NCBI GenBank assembly: GCA_019313025.1
Contig: JAFDCA010000312.1
Coordinates: 1-10,846 of the forward strand
Origin: Deltaproteobacteria bacterium
GTDB taxonomy: Bacteria; Desulfobacterota; Desulfobacteria; Desulfobacterales; UBA11574
DNA length: 10,846 nucleotides
Reading direction: 5' to 3'
Under the pieces are notes generated by a model. It had not been told where the DNA came from. It saw only the letters and a list, made by a program, of their open reading frames with translations, and made no database searches. The first letter of the stretch is position 1. Every line of letters starts with the position of its first letter. Of this stretch, positions 1 to 6,816 are shown piece after piece. Made by a program: the position numbers and the translations under genes.

Positions 1-1
1 C

Positions 2-1291
2 AGCCACCTTCTTAAGATTGTAAAAAAAACCCATGCTGCGGACTTGGCCTTGGTATTCGATTCTTTGTCAATTCACAATCAACGCAGACTCTTTGGTCTT
101 ATAGATGATGTCAATATAAAAAGTGAGATTTTTAGCAATCTCGACGAGGACACAATTTTGGTTCTCATGGATGGAATGAATTTGGATGATATCGTCGAAA
201 TCCTTGATCTCATGCCAAGAGATGATGTTGCCGACCTATTGGGACGCCTGCCTGTGGAGAAGTCCGATGCGATCCTTGAAAAAATGAAAAAGGAAGGGTC
301 GGAAGAAATTGAAGGTCTCCTGCACTATGATGATGATACGGCAGGCGGTATCATGGTCCCCGAATTCATTGCACTACAAGAAGATACAACCGCCGGAGAG
401 GCCATTCGGTCGCTTCAAAAGGAATACCTGGACGTAGAGATGCCGTTTTATCTCTATGTGGTGGATGCGAGCGGTAAATTGATCGGCGTTAGTTCATTGA
501 GGCAGCTTGTGATGGTTCCGCCCAACACCCCTTTAAAGAATTTTATGATCACAGACGTTTTTGCCGTAAGAACGGATATGGACCAGGAAGAGGTGGCAAA
601 AATCGTTGCCCGTTATGACATCCTTGCTGTACCGGTGGTGGATGACACGAACAAGTTGGTCGGTATTGTTACCGTGGATGATGTGATCGATATTATCAGA
701 GAAGAAGCGACGGAAGATATTCTGAAAATGGCTGGTGTTGTGGGGGAAGAGTATATCGAAACACAATCCGTTCTGAGAAGTACACGAATCCGCTTGCCGT
801 GGTTGTCTGCAAGTTGTATCGGCGGTATTATTGCATTTTTTATTATTGGTCATTTTGAGGGGAGCTTGAAGAAGCTTGCCTATCTTGCAGCCTTTATTCC
901 TGTCATTATGGGTATGGGTGGAAATATCGGCACTCAGACATCCACTATTGTTGTGCGGGGTCTTGCCACAGGACGCCTTAACATCGGAGATACCTGGGCG
1001 GTGGTTTTAAAAGAACTTGCCGTCGGGTTTATCCTGGGTGCGGTTTATGGCATTTTGATTGGTGCGGTGGCACAGCTTCGATATAGTATGTGGATAGTCG
1101 CCATGTCTGTGGGCCTTGCCGTGATATCTTCTATGGCCGTTGCTGCGCTGGTAGGTTCTATTGTACCTATGGGATTCGCAAGGATAAATATCGATCCTGC
1201 TGTTGCAACCGGTCCTTTCGTGACCACAGCAATCGATATCGTCAGCGTTTATTGTTATTTTCAGATCGCTACAACCCTCCTGGGTATATGA
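2..1291 (+). CDS. mgtE: Magnesium transporter MgtE, 5'-truncated by window edge
   Basis: Mg2+-selective channel/transporter of the inner membrane. The frame is open from base 2, so the true start lies upstream; the TTG at 44 is only the first start-like codon. About 429 residues are visible and the family is near 450, so perhaps 20 are missing. Seen in order: an acidic helical MgtE N domain (visible residues about 1-110), two CBS domains (about 115-240; the second contains the IVTVDDVID stretch), then a five-helix membrane domain from about residue 260. The signature GGNIGTQT lies at visible residues 306-313, and the pore Asp of the last helix (PFVTTAID) at residue 412. In the family, the N and CBS domains sense cytosolic Mg2+ and close the pore. 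The stop is four bases before recO, which suggests cotranscription. Identification is firm; the exact start is unknown. Confidence 0.96.
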   Translation, partial: SHLLKIVKKTHAADLALVFDSLSIHNQRRLFGLIDDVNIKSEIFSNLDEDTILVLMDGMNLDDIVEILDLMPRDDVADLLGRLPVEKSDAILEKMKKEGSEEIEGLLHYDDDTAGGIMVPEFIALQEDTTAGEAIRSLQKEYLDVEMPFYLYVVDASGKLIGVSSLRQLVMVPPNTPLKNFMITDVFAVRTDMDQEEVAKIVARYDILAVPVVDDTNKLVGIVTVDDVIDIIREEATEDILKMAGVVGEEYIETQSVLRSTRIRLPWLSASCIGGIIAFFIIGHFEGSLKKLAYLAAFIPVIMGMGGNIGTQTSTIVVRGLATGRLNIGDTWAVVLKELAVGFILGAVYGILIGAVAQLRYSMWIVAMSVGLAVISSMAVAALVGSIVPMGFARINIDPAVATGPFVTTAIDIVSVYCYFQIATTLLGI

Positions 1292-1295
1292 AAAG

Positions 1296-2063
1296 ATGTC
1301 AAGCTTTTCAACGCCTGCAATCGTATTACGCCGTATCGATTACGGAGAATATGATTTTGTCATTACGCTTTTTACGCTGAGAAGGGGCAAAATTTCAGTC
1401 ATCGCAAAATCTGCAAAAAAAAGCAAAAAACGATTTTCAGGAATACTTGAACTCTTTTCAATATTAGACGTGGTATGCAATGTTGGTCAAAGAAAAGGTC
1501 TTCCTGTTTTACAGGAGGCCGCATTAAAGTATCCCTTTTTCGACATCAGATCCAGCACATTAAAGACGGCCTATGCCAGCTACTGGGCAGAACTCATCAA
1601 TGAGTGGATGGAAAGTGCTCAAAGACAAGTTCAGCTTTACCAGCTCTTTCAGTATGTTTTGAGAGAACTTGATACATGTCGAATATCAGGAGCAGCACTT
1701 TCTATTCTATTTCAGATAAAGTTTATGGCCATATCCGGTCTTTCACCAAATTTAAGCCAGTGCAGCATTTGCCGTATTGAAGTAGAAAAGATAAAGGAAA
1801 CCAGGGTTACGTTTGATTTTGCAAAGGGAGGAATCTTATGTGACGGATGTACTTCCAAAACCTTGCAGAAACCGTTTCTTTCAAAGGGAATCATTAAACA
1901 GCTTTTATGGATAGAAAAGGGGGAATTGGTCAAAGCGGTGAGAGTCAGATTTACTTCTGATGCGTTAAGGGAAGGTTTGGAGTTCTTGGAAACATTTGTG
2001 CCCTATCATTTGGGAAAAGAACCTAAGAGTTTGAAATTTTTGCGGCAAATACGTAAGTGGTAG
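1296..2063 (+). CDS. recO: DNA repair protein RecO
   Basis: Recombination mediator that works with RecR (and RecF) to load RecA on SSB-coated single-stranded DNA in gap repair. The 255 residues match the family length. The N-terminal part (about 1-80) has the RecO OB-fold pattern, opening with a 'PAIVLRRIDYGEYD' stretch and followed by a Lys/Arg-rich segment (residues 39-47) suited to DNA contact. The helical C-terminal part carries a four-cysteine zinc site: C156/C159 and C182/C185. The ATG is four bases after the mgtE stop and has no strong Shine-Dalgarno, so translational coupling to mgtE is likely. An ATG overlapping the mgtE stop (1288) is in another frame and does not lead into RecO. 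The gene ends in TAG at 2061-2063, and the G of that stop begins the heptamer array downstream. Confidence 0.95.
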   Translation: MSSFSTPAIVLRRIDYGEYDFVITLFTLRRGKISVIAKSAKKSKKRFSGILELFSILDVVCNVGQRKGLPVLQEAALKYPFFDIRSSTLKTAYASYWAELINEWMESAQRQVQLYQLFQYVLRELDTCRISGAALSILFQIKFMAISGLSPNLSQCSICRIEVEKIKETRVTFDFAKGGILCDGCTSKTLQKPFLSKGIIKQLLWIEKGELVKAVRVRFTSDALREGLEFLETFVPYHLGKEPKSLKFLRQIRKW

Positions 2064-2146
2064 ATACCGGATGAAAGATTCAAGATACAGGATACCGGAT
2101 GCAGGATACTGGATATAGGATGTAAGATACCGGGTGAAAGATGCAG
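2063..2146 (+). repeat. Heptanucleotide tandem array between recO and kinase gene
   Basis: Twelve consecutive 7-base units fit exactly from 2063 to 2146. Nearly all begin with GAT; examples are GATACCG (2063, 2091, 2126), GATACAG (2084), GATGCAG (2098, 2140) and GATATAG (2112). The first 17 bases (2063-2079) recur at 2126-2142 with one mismatch. The array starts on the last base of the recO stop codon and ends inside the first codons of the next gene, so it forms that gene's whole leader, including its ribosome-binding region (GGGTG at 2132-2136). No hairpin is obvious. The array is visible directly; its role is unknown. Confidence 0.85.
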
Positions 2147-3178
2147 AAAATCATTGAATCCCATCAATTTGAAGCTTCGGCACCATGCAGAATCGACATG
2201 GGGGGCACTTTGGATATCAGCACTTTTTATTATCCGCTAAGGCATCTTTTTCCATGCACCGTCAATATTGCGATGAAGTTAAGAACAAAGGTACGACTTC
2301 TTCCCTACGATAAAAAAAAAATAAAAATCACTTCAAAAGGATTTAAAGGCGCTGAATATCTTCTGGATAAGGCGCCTTTTGATCATCCGCTTGGTCTTAT
2401 CTTTGCCATAGCGGCATATTTCAGAGCTGAAGGGATTCATATTGATATCGACTCATCATCTCCTCCTCGGAGCGCTTTGGGCGGGTCTTCCTCAGCCGCA
2501 GTGGCTCTTGTCGGGGCTTTTTCGAAGGTTAAAGAAACAAAAGGGGAGCCCCCCATTGCCAAAAAAAATATCGCTTTTCTATCCCAGACCATTGAGGCAA
2601 GTGTGGCAGGTGTGCCGTGTGGCTTCCAGGATCAATTGGCGGCAGTTTATGGTGGTGCAAATGTTTGGTATTGGCCGGGAGATTGCAAAGGTCCTTTTTT
2701 TTATAAAAAAACCATCATTGCGAAGCGGCAGTTGCCAAAATTGGAAAAAAACTTGTTACTGGCATATTGTGGGGTGCCTCACGAATCGAAAGATGTTAAT
2801 AAAAAATGGGTGACGCAATTTCTTTCTGGAAAGCACCATGGACTTTGGGCTGAAATTATAGTATGTACACATAAATTTGCCGATGCACTTATGAAAAGAG
2901 ATATCCCTTCTGCATGCGAACAGATGAATAAAGAGACCGCCATCAGAAGGAAGATGACGCCTGAAGTACTGGATGAGATCGGAAAGGCGCTTGTTGAATC
3001 CGCCAAGAAAACGAATTGTGGTGCAAGATTCACAGGAGCGGGCGGTGGGGGTTGTATATGGGCGTTGGGTCGCTCGGAGGATATTGACAAACTTAAAGGC
3101 ACATGGGAAGGTATTCTTTCAACAAGAAAGGATGCTGGCCTGTTGAGAGCGAAAATTGATTCACAAGGGCTTTTGTAG
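2141..3178 (+). CDS. GHMP-family sugar kinase (heptose/galacto/fucokinase-like)
   Basis: ATP-dependent small-molecule kinase of the GHMP superfamily, 345 residues, probably cytosolic. Motif 1 is at residues 14-25 (APCRIDMGGTLD), the glycine/serine-rich ATP-binding motif 2 at 109-120 (PRSALGGSSSAA), and motif 3 at 298-304 (FTGAGGGG region). A GFQDQLAAVYGG segment at 161-172 contains the likely catalytic Asp164. This QDQ-x-A-x-x-GG pattern is typical of sugar kinases such as D-glycero-D-manno-heptose 7-phosphate kinase, fucokinase and related enzymes, so a sugar substrate is more likely than mevalonate or homoserine. The exact substrate cannot be read from the sequence. The start at 2141 is preceded by GGGTG with suitable spacing, inside the heptamer array. 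It ends with TAG (3176-3178). Cotranscription with mgtE-recO is plausible; a role in envelope or nucleotide-sugar supply is only inference. Confidence 0.9.
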   Translation: MQKIIESHQFEASAPCRIDMGGTLDISTFYYPLRHLFPCTVNIAMKLRTKVRLLPYDKKKIKITSKGFKGAEYLLDKAPFDHPLGLIFAIAAYFRAEGIHIDIDSSSPPRSALGGSSSAAVALVGAFSKVKETKGEPPIAKKNIAFLSQTIEASVAGVPCGFQDQLAAVYGGANVWYWPGDCKGPFFYKKTIIAKRQLPKLEKNLLLAYCGVPHESKDVNKKWVTQFLSGKHHGLWAEIIVCTHKFADALMKRDIPSACEQMNKETAIRRKMTPEVLDEIGKALVESAKKTNCGARFTGAGGGGCIWALGRSEDIDKLKGTWEGILSTRKDAGLLRAKIDSQGLL

Positions 3179-3184
3179 ACTTTC

Positions 3185-3213
3185 TTGACGAGAAAATAAC
3201 TAATAAATAAATT
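3185..3213 (+). promoter_or_regulatory. Candidate sigma70 promoter, distal, upstream of glyQ
   Basis: TTGACG (3185-3190), five of six to the -35 consensus, is followed after 17 bases by TAAATT (3208-3213), four of six to the -10 consensus. It sits just after the kinase stop in AT-rich sequence and would give a leader of over 200 bases for glyQ. Motif match only. Confidence 0.35.
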
Positions 3214-3339
3214 AGATACTCGACATAACTTTTGCCAATGGAAAATGTTACCGAGGCCTTCTCACAAGTGCCTATTTATCCCGAATTAAACTTCTGCATA
3301 CATAGAATGAATAAATTAATATAGACATATGTGATCATA

Positions 3340-3366
3340 TTTACGAGAGTAAATACTTAGTATAAT
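3340..3366 (+). promoter_or_regulatory. Candidate proximal promoter for glyQ-glyS
   Basis: A perfect TATAAT (3361-3366) is preceded by TTTACG (3340-3345), four of six to TTGACA, with a short 15-base spacer. It lies about 85 bases before the glyQ start in a 272-bp non-coding gap that is AT-rich and otherwise featureless. I saw no T-box or glycine riboswitch pattern in this gap. Confidence 0.4.
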
Positions 3367-3440
3367 AAAGTGTAATGGCCGCTGGCTACAAGTTGAATAA
3401 AAAGTCCAGCCTAACCGACTAATCACAAAAAGATGAATAA

Positions 3441-3447
3441 GGAAGGG
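3441..3447 (+). promoter_or_regulatory. Ribosome-binding site deciding the glyQ start
   Basis: GGAAGGG lies four bases before the ATG at 3451. It falls between the upstream in-frame ATG at 3433 and the ATG at 3451, so it favours the latter, which also gives the family's usual N-terminus. Confidence 0.75.
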
Positions 3448-3450
3448 AAA

Positions 3451-4320
3451 ATGAATTTTCAGGATGTAATCATGTCGCTAGAGAAATTCTGGGCGCAAAA
3501 AGGATGTGTAGTGGCCCAGCCGTATGATATGGAAGTCGGCGCCGGGACATTTCATCCCACCACGCTTTTAAAAGCGCTCGGCCCCGAACCCTGGAATGTT
3601 GCTTATGTTCAGCCGTCGAGGCGGCCGACCGATGGTCGATACGGTGAAAACCCGAACCGGTTGCAGCATTACTACCAGTATCAGGTGATTTTGAAACCTT
3701 CTCCTTATGATGTTCAGCAACAGTATCTTCAGAGCTTGAAAGTGCTGGGCATAGATCCTTTGGAGCACGATATCCGATTTGTGGAAGACGATTGGGAATC
3801 CCCTACTTTGGGTGCGTCCGGTCTTGGATGGGAAGTGTGGCTGGATGGAATGGAGATTACCCAGTTCACCTATTTTCAATTATGCGGCAGTGTCGAGTTG
3901 TTTCCCATATCCGTAGAACTCACATACGGGCTGGAACGTATCGCCATGTATCTGCAAAAAGTGGACAGTGTGTTCGATTTGAAATGGACTGATACGGTGA
4001 CTTATGGCGATGTGCACCATCAGCAGGAAGTCGAACAGTCGACTTACAATTTTGAAAAGGCGAATGTAAACATGCTTTTAGAGTTTTTCAATCAGTATGA
4101 GACCGAATCCGCGCGAATGATTGAAGAAAAATTGGTGCTTCCGGCCTATGAATACTGCCTGAAATGTTCGCATACGTTTAACCTTCTCGATGCTCGAGGC
4201 GCCATCAGTGTTGCCGAAAGAACCGGTTATATCGGCCGAATAAGAAATCTTGCCAGAGCATGTGCGGAAGGATATCTGAAGCAAAGAGAGGCCATGGGAT
4301 ATCCTTTGATGAAAAAATAA
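3451..4320 (+). CDS. glyQ: Glycyl-tRNA synthetase alpha subunit
   Basis: Catalytic subunit of the bacterial alpha2beta2 glycyl-tRNA synthetase, which activates glycine with ATP and passes it to tRNA-Gly in the cytosol. The 289 residues match the family. The protein is typical throughout: the [17 protein letters not shown] stretch at 22-38, the class II motif 2 region [14 protein letters not shown] at 57-70, the [18 protein letters not shown] region at 113-130, and the motif 3 region [10 protein letters not shown] at 160-169. The start at 3451 is chosen over the in-frame ATG at 3433 because a GGAAGGG Shine-Dalgarno lies between them and MNFQDVI is the usual beginning. The beta-subunit gene follows after about 150 bases, and the two are presumably cotranscribed. 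The gene is intact, unlike glyS. Confidence 0.98.
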   Translation: MNFQDVIMSLEKFWAQKGCVVAQPYDMEVGAGTFHPTTLLKALGPEPWNVAYVQPSRRPTDGRYGENPNRLQHYYQYQVILKPSPYDVQQQYLQSLKVLGIDPLEHDIRFVEDDWESPTLGASGLGWEVWLDGMEITQFTYFQLCGSVELFPISVELTYGLERIAMYLQKVDSVFDLKWTDTVTYGDVHHQQEVEQSTYNFEKANVNMLLEFFNQYETESARMIEEKLVLPAYEYCLKCSHTFNLLDARGAISVAERTGYIGRIRNLARACAEGYLKQREAMGYPLMKK

Positions 4321-4347
4321 AGAATCCGTGCCCAAAAGATTCGGCTT

Positions 4348-4391
4348 AGAAAATGGGATATAGAAAATAGGAAACAGGAATTAGAAAATAG
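4348..4391 (+). repeat. Heptamer-period array after glyQ; left arm of 31-bp inverted pair
   Basis: Six 7-base units: AGAAAAT (4348, 4362, 4383), GGGATAT (4355), AGGAAAC (4369) and AGGAATT (4376). Bases 4361-4391 match the reverse complement of 6764-6794 at 29 of 31 positions, so the pair brackets glyS in inverted orientation. The period matches the recO-kinase array although the unit differs. Confidence 0.8.
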
Positions 4392-4421
4392 ATCACCGTA
4401 AATTTCCAGATTAAAAGTTTT

Positions 4422-4449
4422 GGTTTTTGGTGATTGGAATTTGTGATTT
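4422..4449 (+). repeat. Short heptamer-period run before glyS
   Basis: Four 7-base units in a row: GGTTTTT, GGTGATT, GGAATTT and GTGATTT. The run begins five bases upstream of the ATG at 4427 and continues into the extra N-terminal codons that would follow from starting there. This supports the downstream glyS start at 4472. Confidence 0.55.
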
Positions 4450-4471
4450 TAAACACGAGACAGAGGTGACT

Positions 4472-5698
4472 ATGAAAAGTTTATTGCTTGAGATCGGAAC
4501 GGAGGAAATCCCGGCGGGTTATATTGAACCAGCGCTTGAATTCTTATCGTCGATGCTTTTACAGAAAATGACCGACGTTCGCATCGAACACGGCAACGCG
4601 AAGGTATTTGGTACGCCGAGACGACTTGCAGTAGAAGTTCAAAAGGTGGCAGACAAACAGAAATCTTTAACTTCCGAAGAATTGGGGCCGCCGGAAAAAG
4701 TCGCTTTTGATAAAAACGGCAACCCCACAACGGCTGCATTGAAATTCGCAGAAAAGGTCGGGGTCTCAGTAAACGCCTTAAAGGTAAAAGAGACCCAAAA
4801 AGGCCGTTATGTCTGTGCGCGGGTTGCGGAGCGAGGGCTGGCAACCCGGACGCTTCTTAAAACCATACTGCCGGAAGTGATTCTGGCAACGCCCTTTCCA
4901 AAAACTATGCAATGGGCGGAACTCAATATCACCTTCGCCAGACCGATCCATTACATCGTGGCCCTTTTGGGAAATCAGATCATTCCGTTTGAAGTGGGAG
5001 CCACAAAGAGTGGCCGATATTCCTTCGGGCACTATTTTATGCAGCCAAGGAAAGTGAAAATCTCTTCACCGGATGATTACGTGAAAACCCTGAAAGATGC
5101 CCAGGTGTTTATCGATTTTGAAGAACGGCGAAAACTTGTTGAAAATGAAATTAACAAAGCGGCCAAAGGCGTCGGCGGCAAGGTATTCCCGGACGAAGAG
5201 CTGATTGATATCAATAAGAACCTGGTTGAATTTCCCATCGCCACGGCAGGAAAGTTTGACAAAGAGTTTCTGGAAATACCCGGCGAGATCTTGATTACCG
5301 CCATGCGTCATCATCAAAAATATTTTGCCGTGGTTGATAACGACGGCAACCTCATGCCCAGCTTTATCGCCGTGAACAACACCCGAACAAAAGATATGGC
5401 GCTTGTGGCCACCGGGCATGAAAGGGTGCTGAGAGCCCGTCTTTCGGATGCACAATTCTTTTTCAAAAGCGATGTGGAAGAATCCATGGATGATTGGGTC
5501 GAGAGGCTCAAGGGTGTTCTTTTCCAGGCCAAACTGGGAAGCATGTATGAAAAGGTTCAACGGATTCAAAAAATTGCAGCGTATCTGGTGAATGCCACAG
5601 GACAGAAAGAGAATGTAAAAAAACAGGTGTTGAGGGCCGCTTGGCTGTGCAAGGCCGATCTGGTCAGTCAAGTGGTATACGAATTTCCGAATTTGTAG
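4472..5698 (+). CDS. glyS: Glycyl-tRNA synthetase beta subunit, N-terminal part up to in-frame TAG
   Basis: The beta subunit binds and positions tRNA-Gly for the alpha subunit. This segment encodes residues 1-408 of a 692-codon frame and ends at TAG (5696-5698). It has the family start (MKSLLLEIGTEEIPAGY), GTPRRLA at 47-53, the PKTMQW...FARPI region at 143-159, and AMRHHQKYFAV at 277-287. It continues into the HD-like region, where the stop falls. The start at 4472 is preceded by GAGGTG (4464-4469). The in-frame ATG at 4427 would add 15 residues foreign to the family and partly made of repeat. No frameshift or second stop is present. The codons on both sides of the TAG align with intact homologues, with TAG in place of a conserved Gln. 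If translation stops here, the product lacks the rest of the HD-like region and the anticodon-binding domain. Confidence 0.93.
   Translation: MKSLLLEIGTEEIPAGYIEPALEFLSSMLLQKMTDVRIEHGNAKVFGTPRRLAVEVQKVADKQKSLTSEELGPPEKVAFDKNGNPTTAALKFAEKVGVSVNALKVKETQKGRYVCARVAERGLATRTLLKTILPEVILATPFPKTMQWAELNITFARPIHYIVALLGNQIIPFEVGATKSGRYSFGHYFMQPRKVKISSPDDYVKTLKDAQVFIDFEERRKLVENEINKAAKGVGGKVFPDEELIDINKNLVEFPIATAGKFDKEFLEIPGEILITAMRHHQKYFAVVDNDGNLMPSFIAVNNTRTKDMALVATGHERVLRARLSDAQFFFKSDVEESMDDWVERLKGVLFQAKLGSMYEKVQRIQKIAAYLVNATGQKENVKKQVLRAAWLCKADLVSQVVYEFPNL
5696..5698 (+). other. glyS: In-frame amber codon at a conserved Gln of GlyS
   Basis: Codon 409 of the glyS frame is TAG. The local protein reads EFPNL, stop, GVMGRNYA; from memory of the family (for example E. 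coli, EFTDTQGVMGMHYA) this position is glutamine, so one CAG-to-TAG change explains it. The frame is the same before and after. TAG also ends recO and the GHMP kinase in this window, so wholesale reassignment of TAG is not supported. Possible explanations are a sequencing error, a nonsense mutation, suppression (including pyrrolysine), or stop-restart. Confidence 0.9.
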
Positions 5699-5704
5699 GG
5701 CGTT

Positions 5705-6550
5705 ATGGGAAGAAATTATGCTTCGATAAAGAAAGAACCCAAAGCCGTAGCGGCCACCATAGAGGAACATTATCGGCCGACCTATTCCGGAGGCCCCCTT
5801 CCGGAGACCGAAATCGGCGGGCTTCTCAGTATTGCCGACAAGATAGATTCCATTTGCGGATTTTTTTCCGTAGGGCTTGTTCCTACCGGCGCGTCTGATC
5901 CCTATGCGCTTCGCCGGCAGGGAATCGGCATTATCCAGATCATGAATGACCGGGGCTTTTCATTTTCCTTGAGAACGTTGATTGAAAAGACTCTGAGCAT
6001 TTACGGTATAAAAGGCGCAACAAAAATCAAAGAGATTTCCGATACGATTTACACATTCATACAAAACCGCATGACCTATCAGCTGGTAGAGGAGGGTTTT
6101 TCCAAAGATGTCATTGCGGCGGTTGCCCAAGCGGATACGGATCATGTGCCCAATGTATGGAATCGCGTGCGTGCGCTTCAAAACCTGAAAGCAGCGGCGG
6201 ATTTCGAACCTCTGGCCATCGCTTTTAAACGCGTGGTCAATATAATTAAAAAGGCTGATCTTCCCGCCCGCAAGACGGTCAATGAAAAATTGTTTGAACA
6301 CGCATCCGAATCCAAATTGTATTCGGCCTATCAAGATCTCAAAGGAAAGGTGTCGAGTCATATTGCCAAAGGACATTTTGATCAGGCGCTTCATGAAATT
6401 GCCCGGTTGAGAGATCCGGTGGATACTTTTTTCGACAGTGTTATGGTCATGAGCAAAGAGAAAAAAATACGGAACAACAGGCTGAGCATGCTGGCACTCA
6501 TCGCGGATCTGTTTGACACCATCGCAGACTTTTCAAAAATATCGACATGA
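5705..6550 (+). CDS. glyS: Glycyl-tRNA synthetase beta subunit, C-terminal part after in-frame TAG
   Basis: Continuation of glyS in the same frame: residues 412-692 of the full-length count, 281 codons, ending in TGA. It carries the rest of the HD-like region with IADKIDSICGFF, the hallmark DPYALRR at residues 476-482 (full-length count), and the anticodon-binding C-terminus ending in the family's FFDSVMVMSKEKKIRNNRLS segment. Conservation is strong to the last residue and total length is normal, so there is no sign of decay beyond the TAG. The ATG at 5705 is the Met of the GVMG motif and lies six bases after the stop; the TAG itself begins an AGGG (5697-5700) that could act as a weak ribosome site. 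A separate restarted polypeptide is therefore possible. Read-through would give one normal chain instead. Confidence 0.9.
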   Translation: MGRNYASIKKEPKAVAATIEEHYRPTYSGGPLPETEIGGLLSIADKIDSICGFFSVGLVPTGASDPYALRRQGIGIIQIMNDRGFSFSLRTLIEKTLSIYGIKGATKIKEISDTIYTFIQNRMTYQLVEEGFSKDVIAAVAQADTDHVPNVWNRVRALQNLKAAADFEPLAIAFKRVVNIIKKADLPARKTVNEKLFEHASESKLYSAYQDLKGKVSSHIAKGHFDQALHEIARLRDPVDTFFDSVMVMSKEKKIRNNRLSMLALIADLFDTIADFSKIST

Positions 6551-6560
6551 TGTGATTGGT

Positions 6561-6595
6561 GAATAGGAAAGAGCAAAGAGAAAAGAGTGTAAGGT
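6561..6595 (+). repeat. Purine-rich heptamer-period run after glyS
   Basis: Five 7-base units: GAATAGG, AAAGAGC, AAAGAGA, AAAGAGT and GTAAGGT. The run starts ten bases after the glyS stop. It is degenerate, but it keeps the same period as the arrays at 2063 and 4348. Confidence 0.5.
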
Positions 6596-6652
6596 AAACC
6601 AAGAATATACATGAATATTTTGAAAAATAAGAAAGTAAGAAAGGGAAGAGCA

Positions 6653-6737
6653 AGAAGGTGAGAAGGTAGGAAGGTAAGAAGGTTGGCATGTTTTAGAGTC
6701 TCCGACCTTCTGATTTTCTAACCTTCCCATCTTCTAA
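6653..6737 (+). repeat. Inverted pair of 8-bp-period arrays (long hairpin) downstream of glyS
   Basis: Left arm: four 8-base units of the AGAAGGTN type at 6653-6684. Right arm: four pyrimidine-rich 8-base units at 6706-6737 (CCTTCTGA, TTTTCTAA, CCTTCCCA, TCTTCTAA), which are degenerate reverse complements. The best-paired core is 6677-6686 with 6702-6711, ten pairs including one G-U and a 15-base loop. It could end glyS transcription bidirectionally, but no U-run follows the stem directly. The strand asymmetry (purines left, pyrimidines right) is sharp. Confidence 0.65.
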
Positions 6738-6763
6738 TTACATTTATGTCCATTTGCGGTTAT

Positions 6764-6798
6764 CTATTTTCTAATTCCTATTTCCTGTTTTCTAAAAC
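6764..6798 (-). repeat. Inverted heptamer-period array; right arm of 31-bp pair
   Basis: Five 7-base units: CTATTTT, CTAATTC, CTATTTC, CTGTTTT and CTAAAAC. Bases 6764-6794 are the reverse complement of 4361-4391 with two mismatches. It ends 18 bases before the alcohol dehydrogenase start and so occupies its promoter region; no clear promoter boxes are visible there. Confidence 0.75.
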
Positions 6799-6816
6799 CA
6801 TTGGGGTGTCGTCGAA

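Noticed and set aside
2063..2146. CRISPR array
   Set aside because: The units are 7 bp with no spacers; it is a simple tandem array.
2061..3199. Window-wide reassignment of TAG as a sense codon
   Set aside because: TAG properly ends recO and the GHMP kinase. Reading through recO adds 58 codons of heptamer repeat and out-of-frame kinase sequence before a TAA, which is not protein-like. The glyS TAG needs a local explanation or context-dependent read-through.
3179..3450. T-box, glycine riboswitch or tRNA in the glyQ leader
   Set aside because: No tRNA cloverleaf, T-box motif or tandem aptamer pattern could be traced; only a loose GCTGG/CCAGC pair (3381-3385 with 3406-3410).
4427..4471. Upstream ATG start for glyS
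   Set aside because: Adds 15 residues not seen in the family and lies in heptamer-period sequence; the ATG at 4472 has GAGGTG upstream and the canonical N-terminus.
5066..5770. 234-codon reverse-strand frame across glyS
   Set aside because: Shadow of the strongly conserved glyS frame; no ribosome site and no recognisable domain. It spans the TAG only because it is on the other strand.
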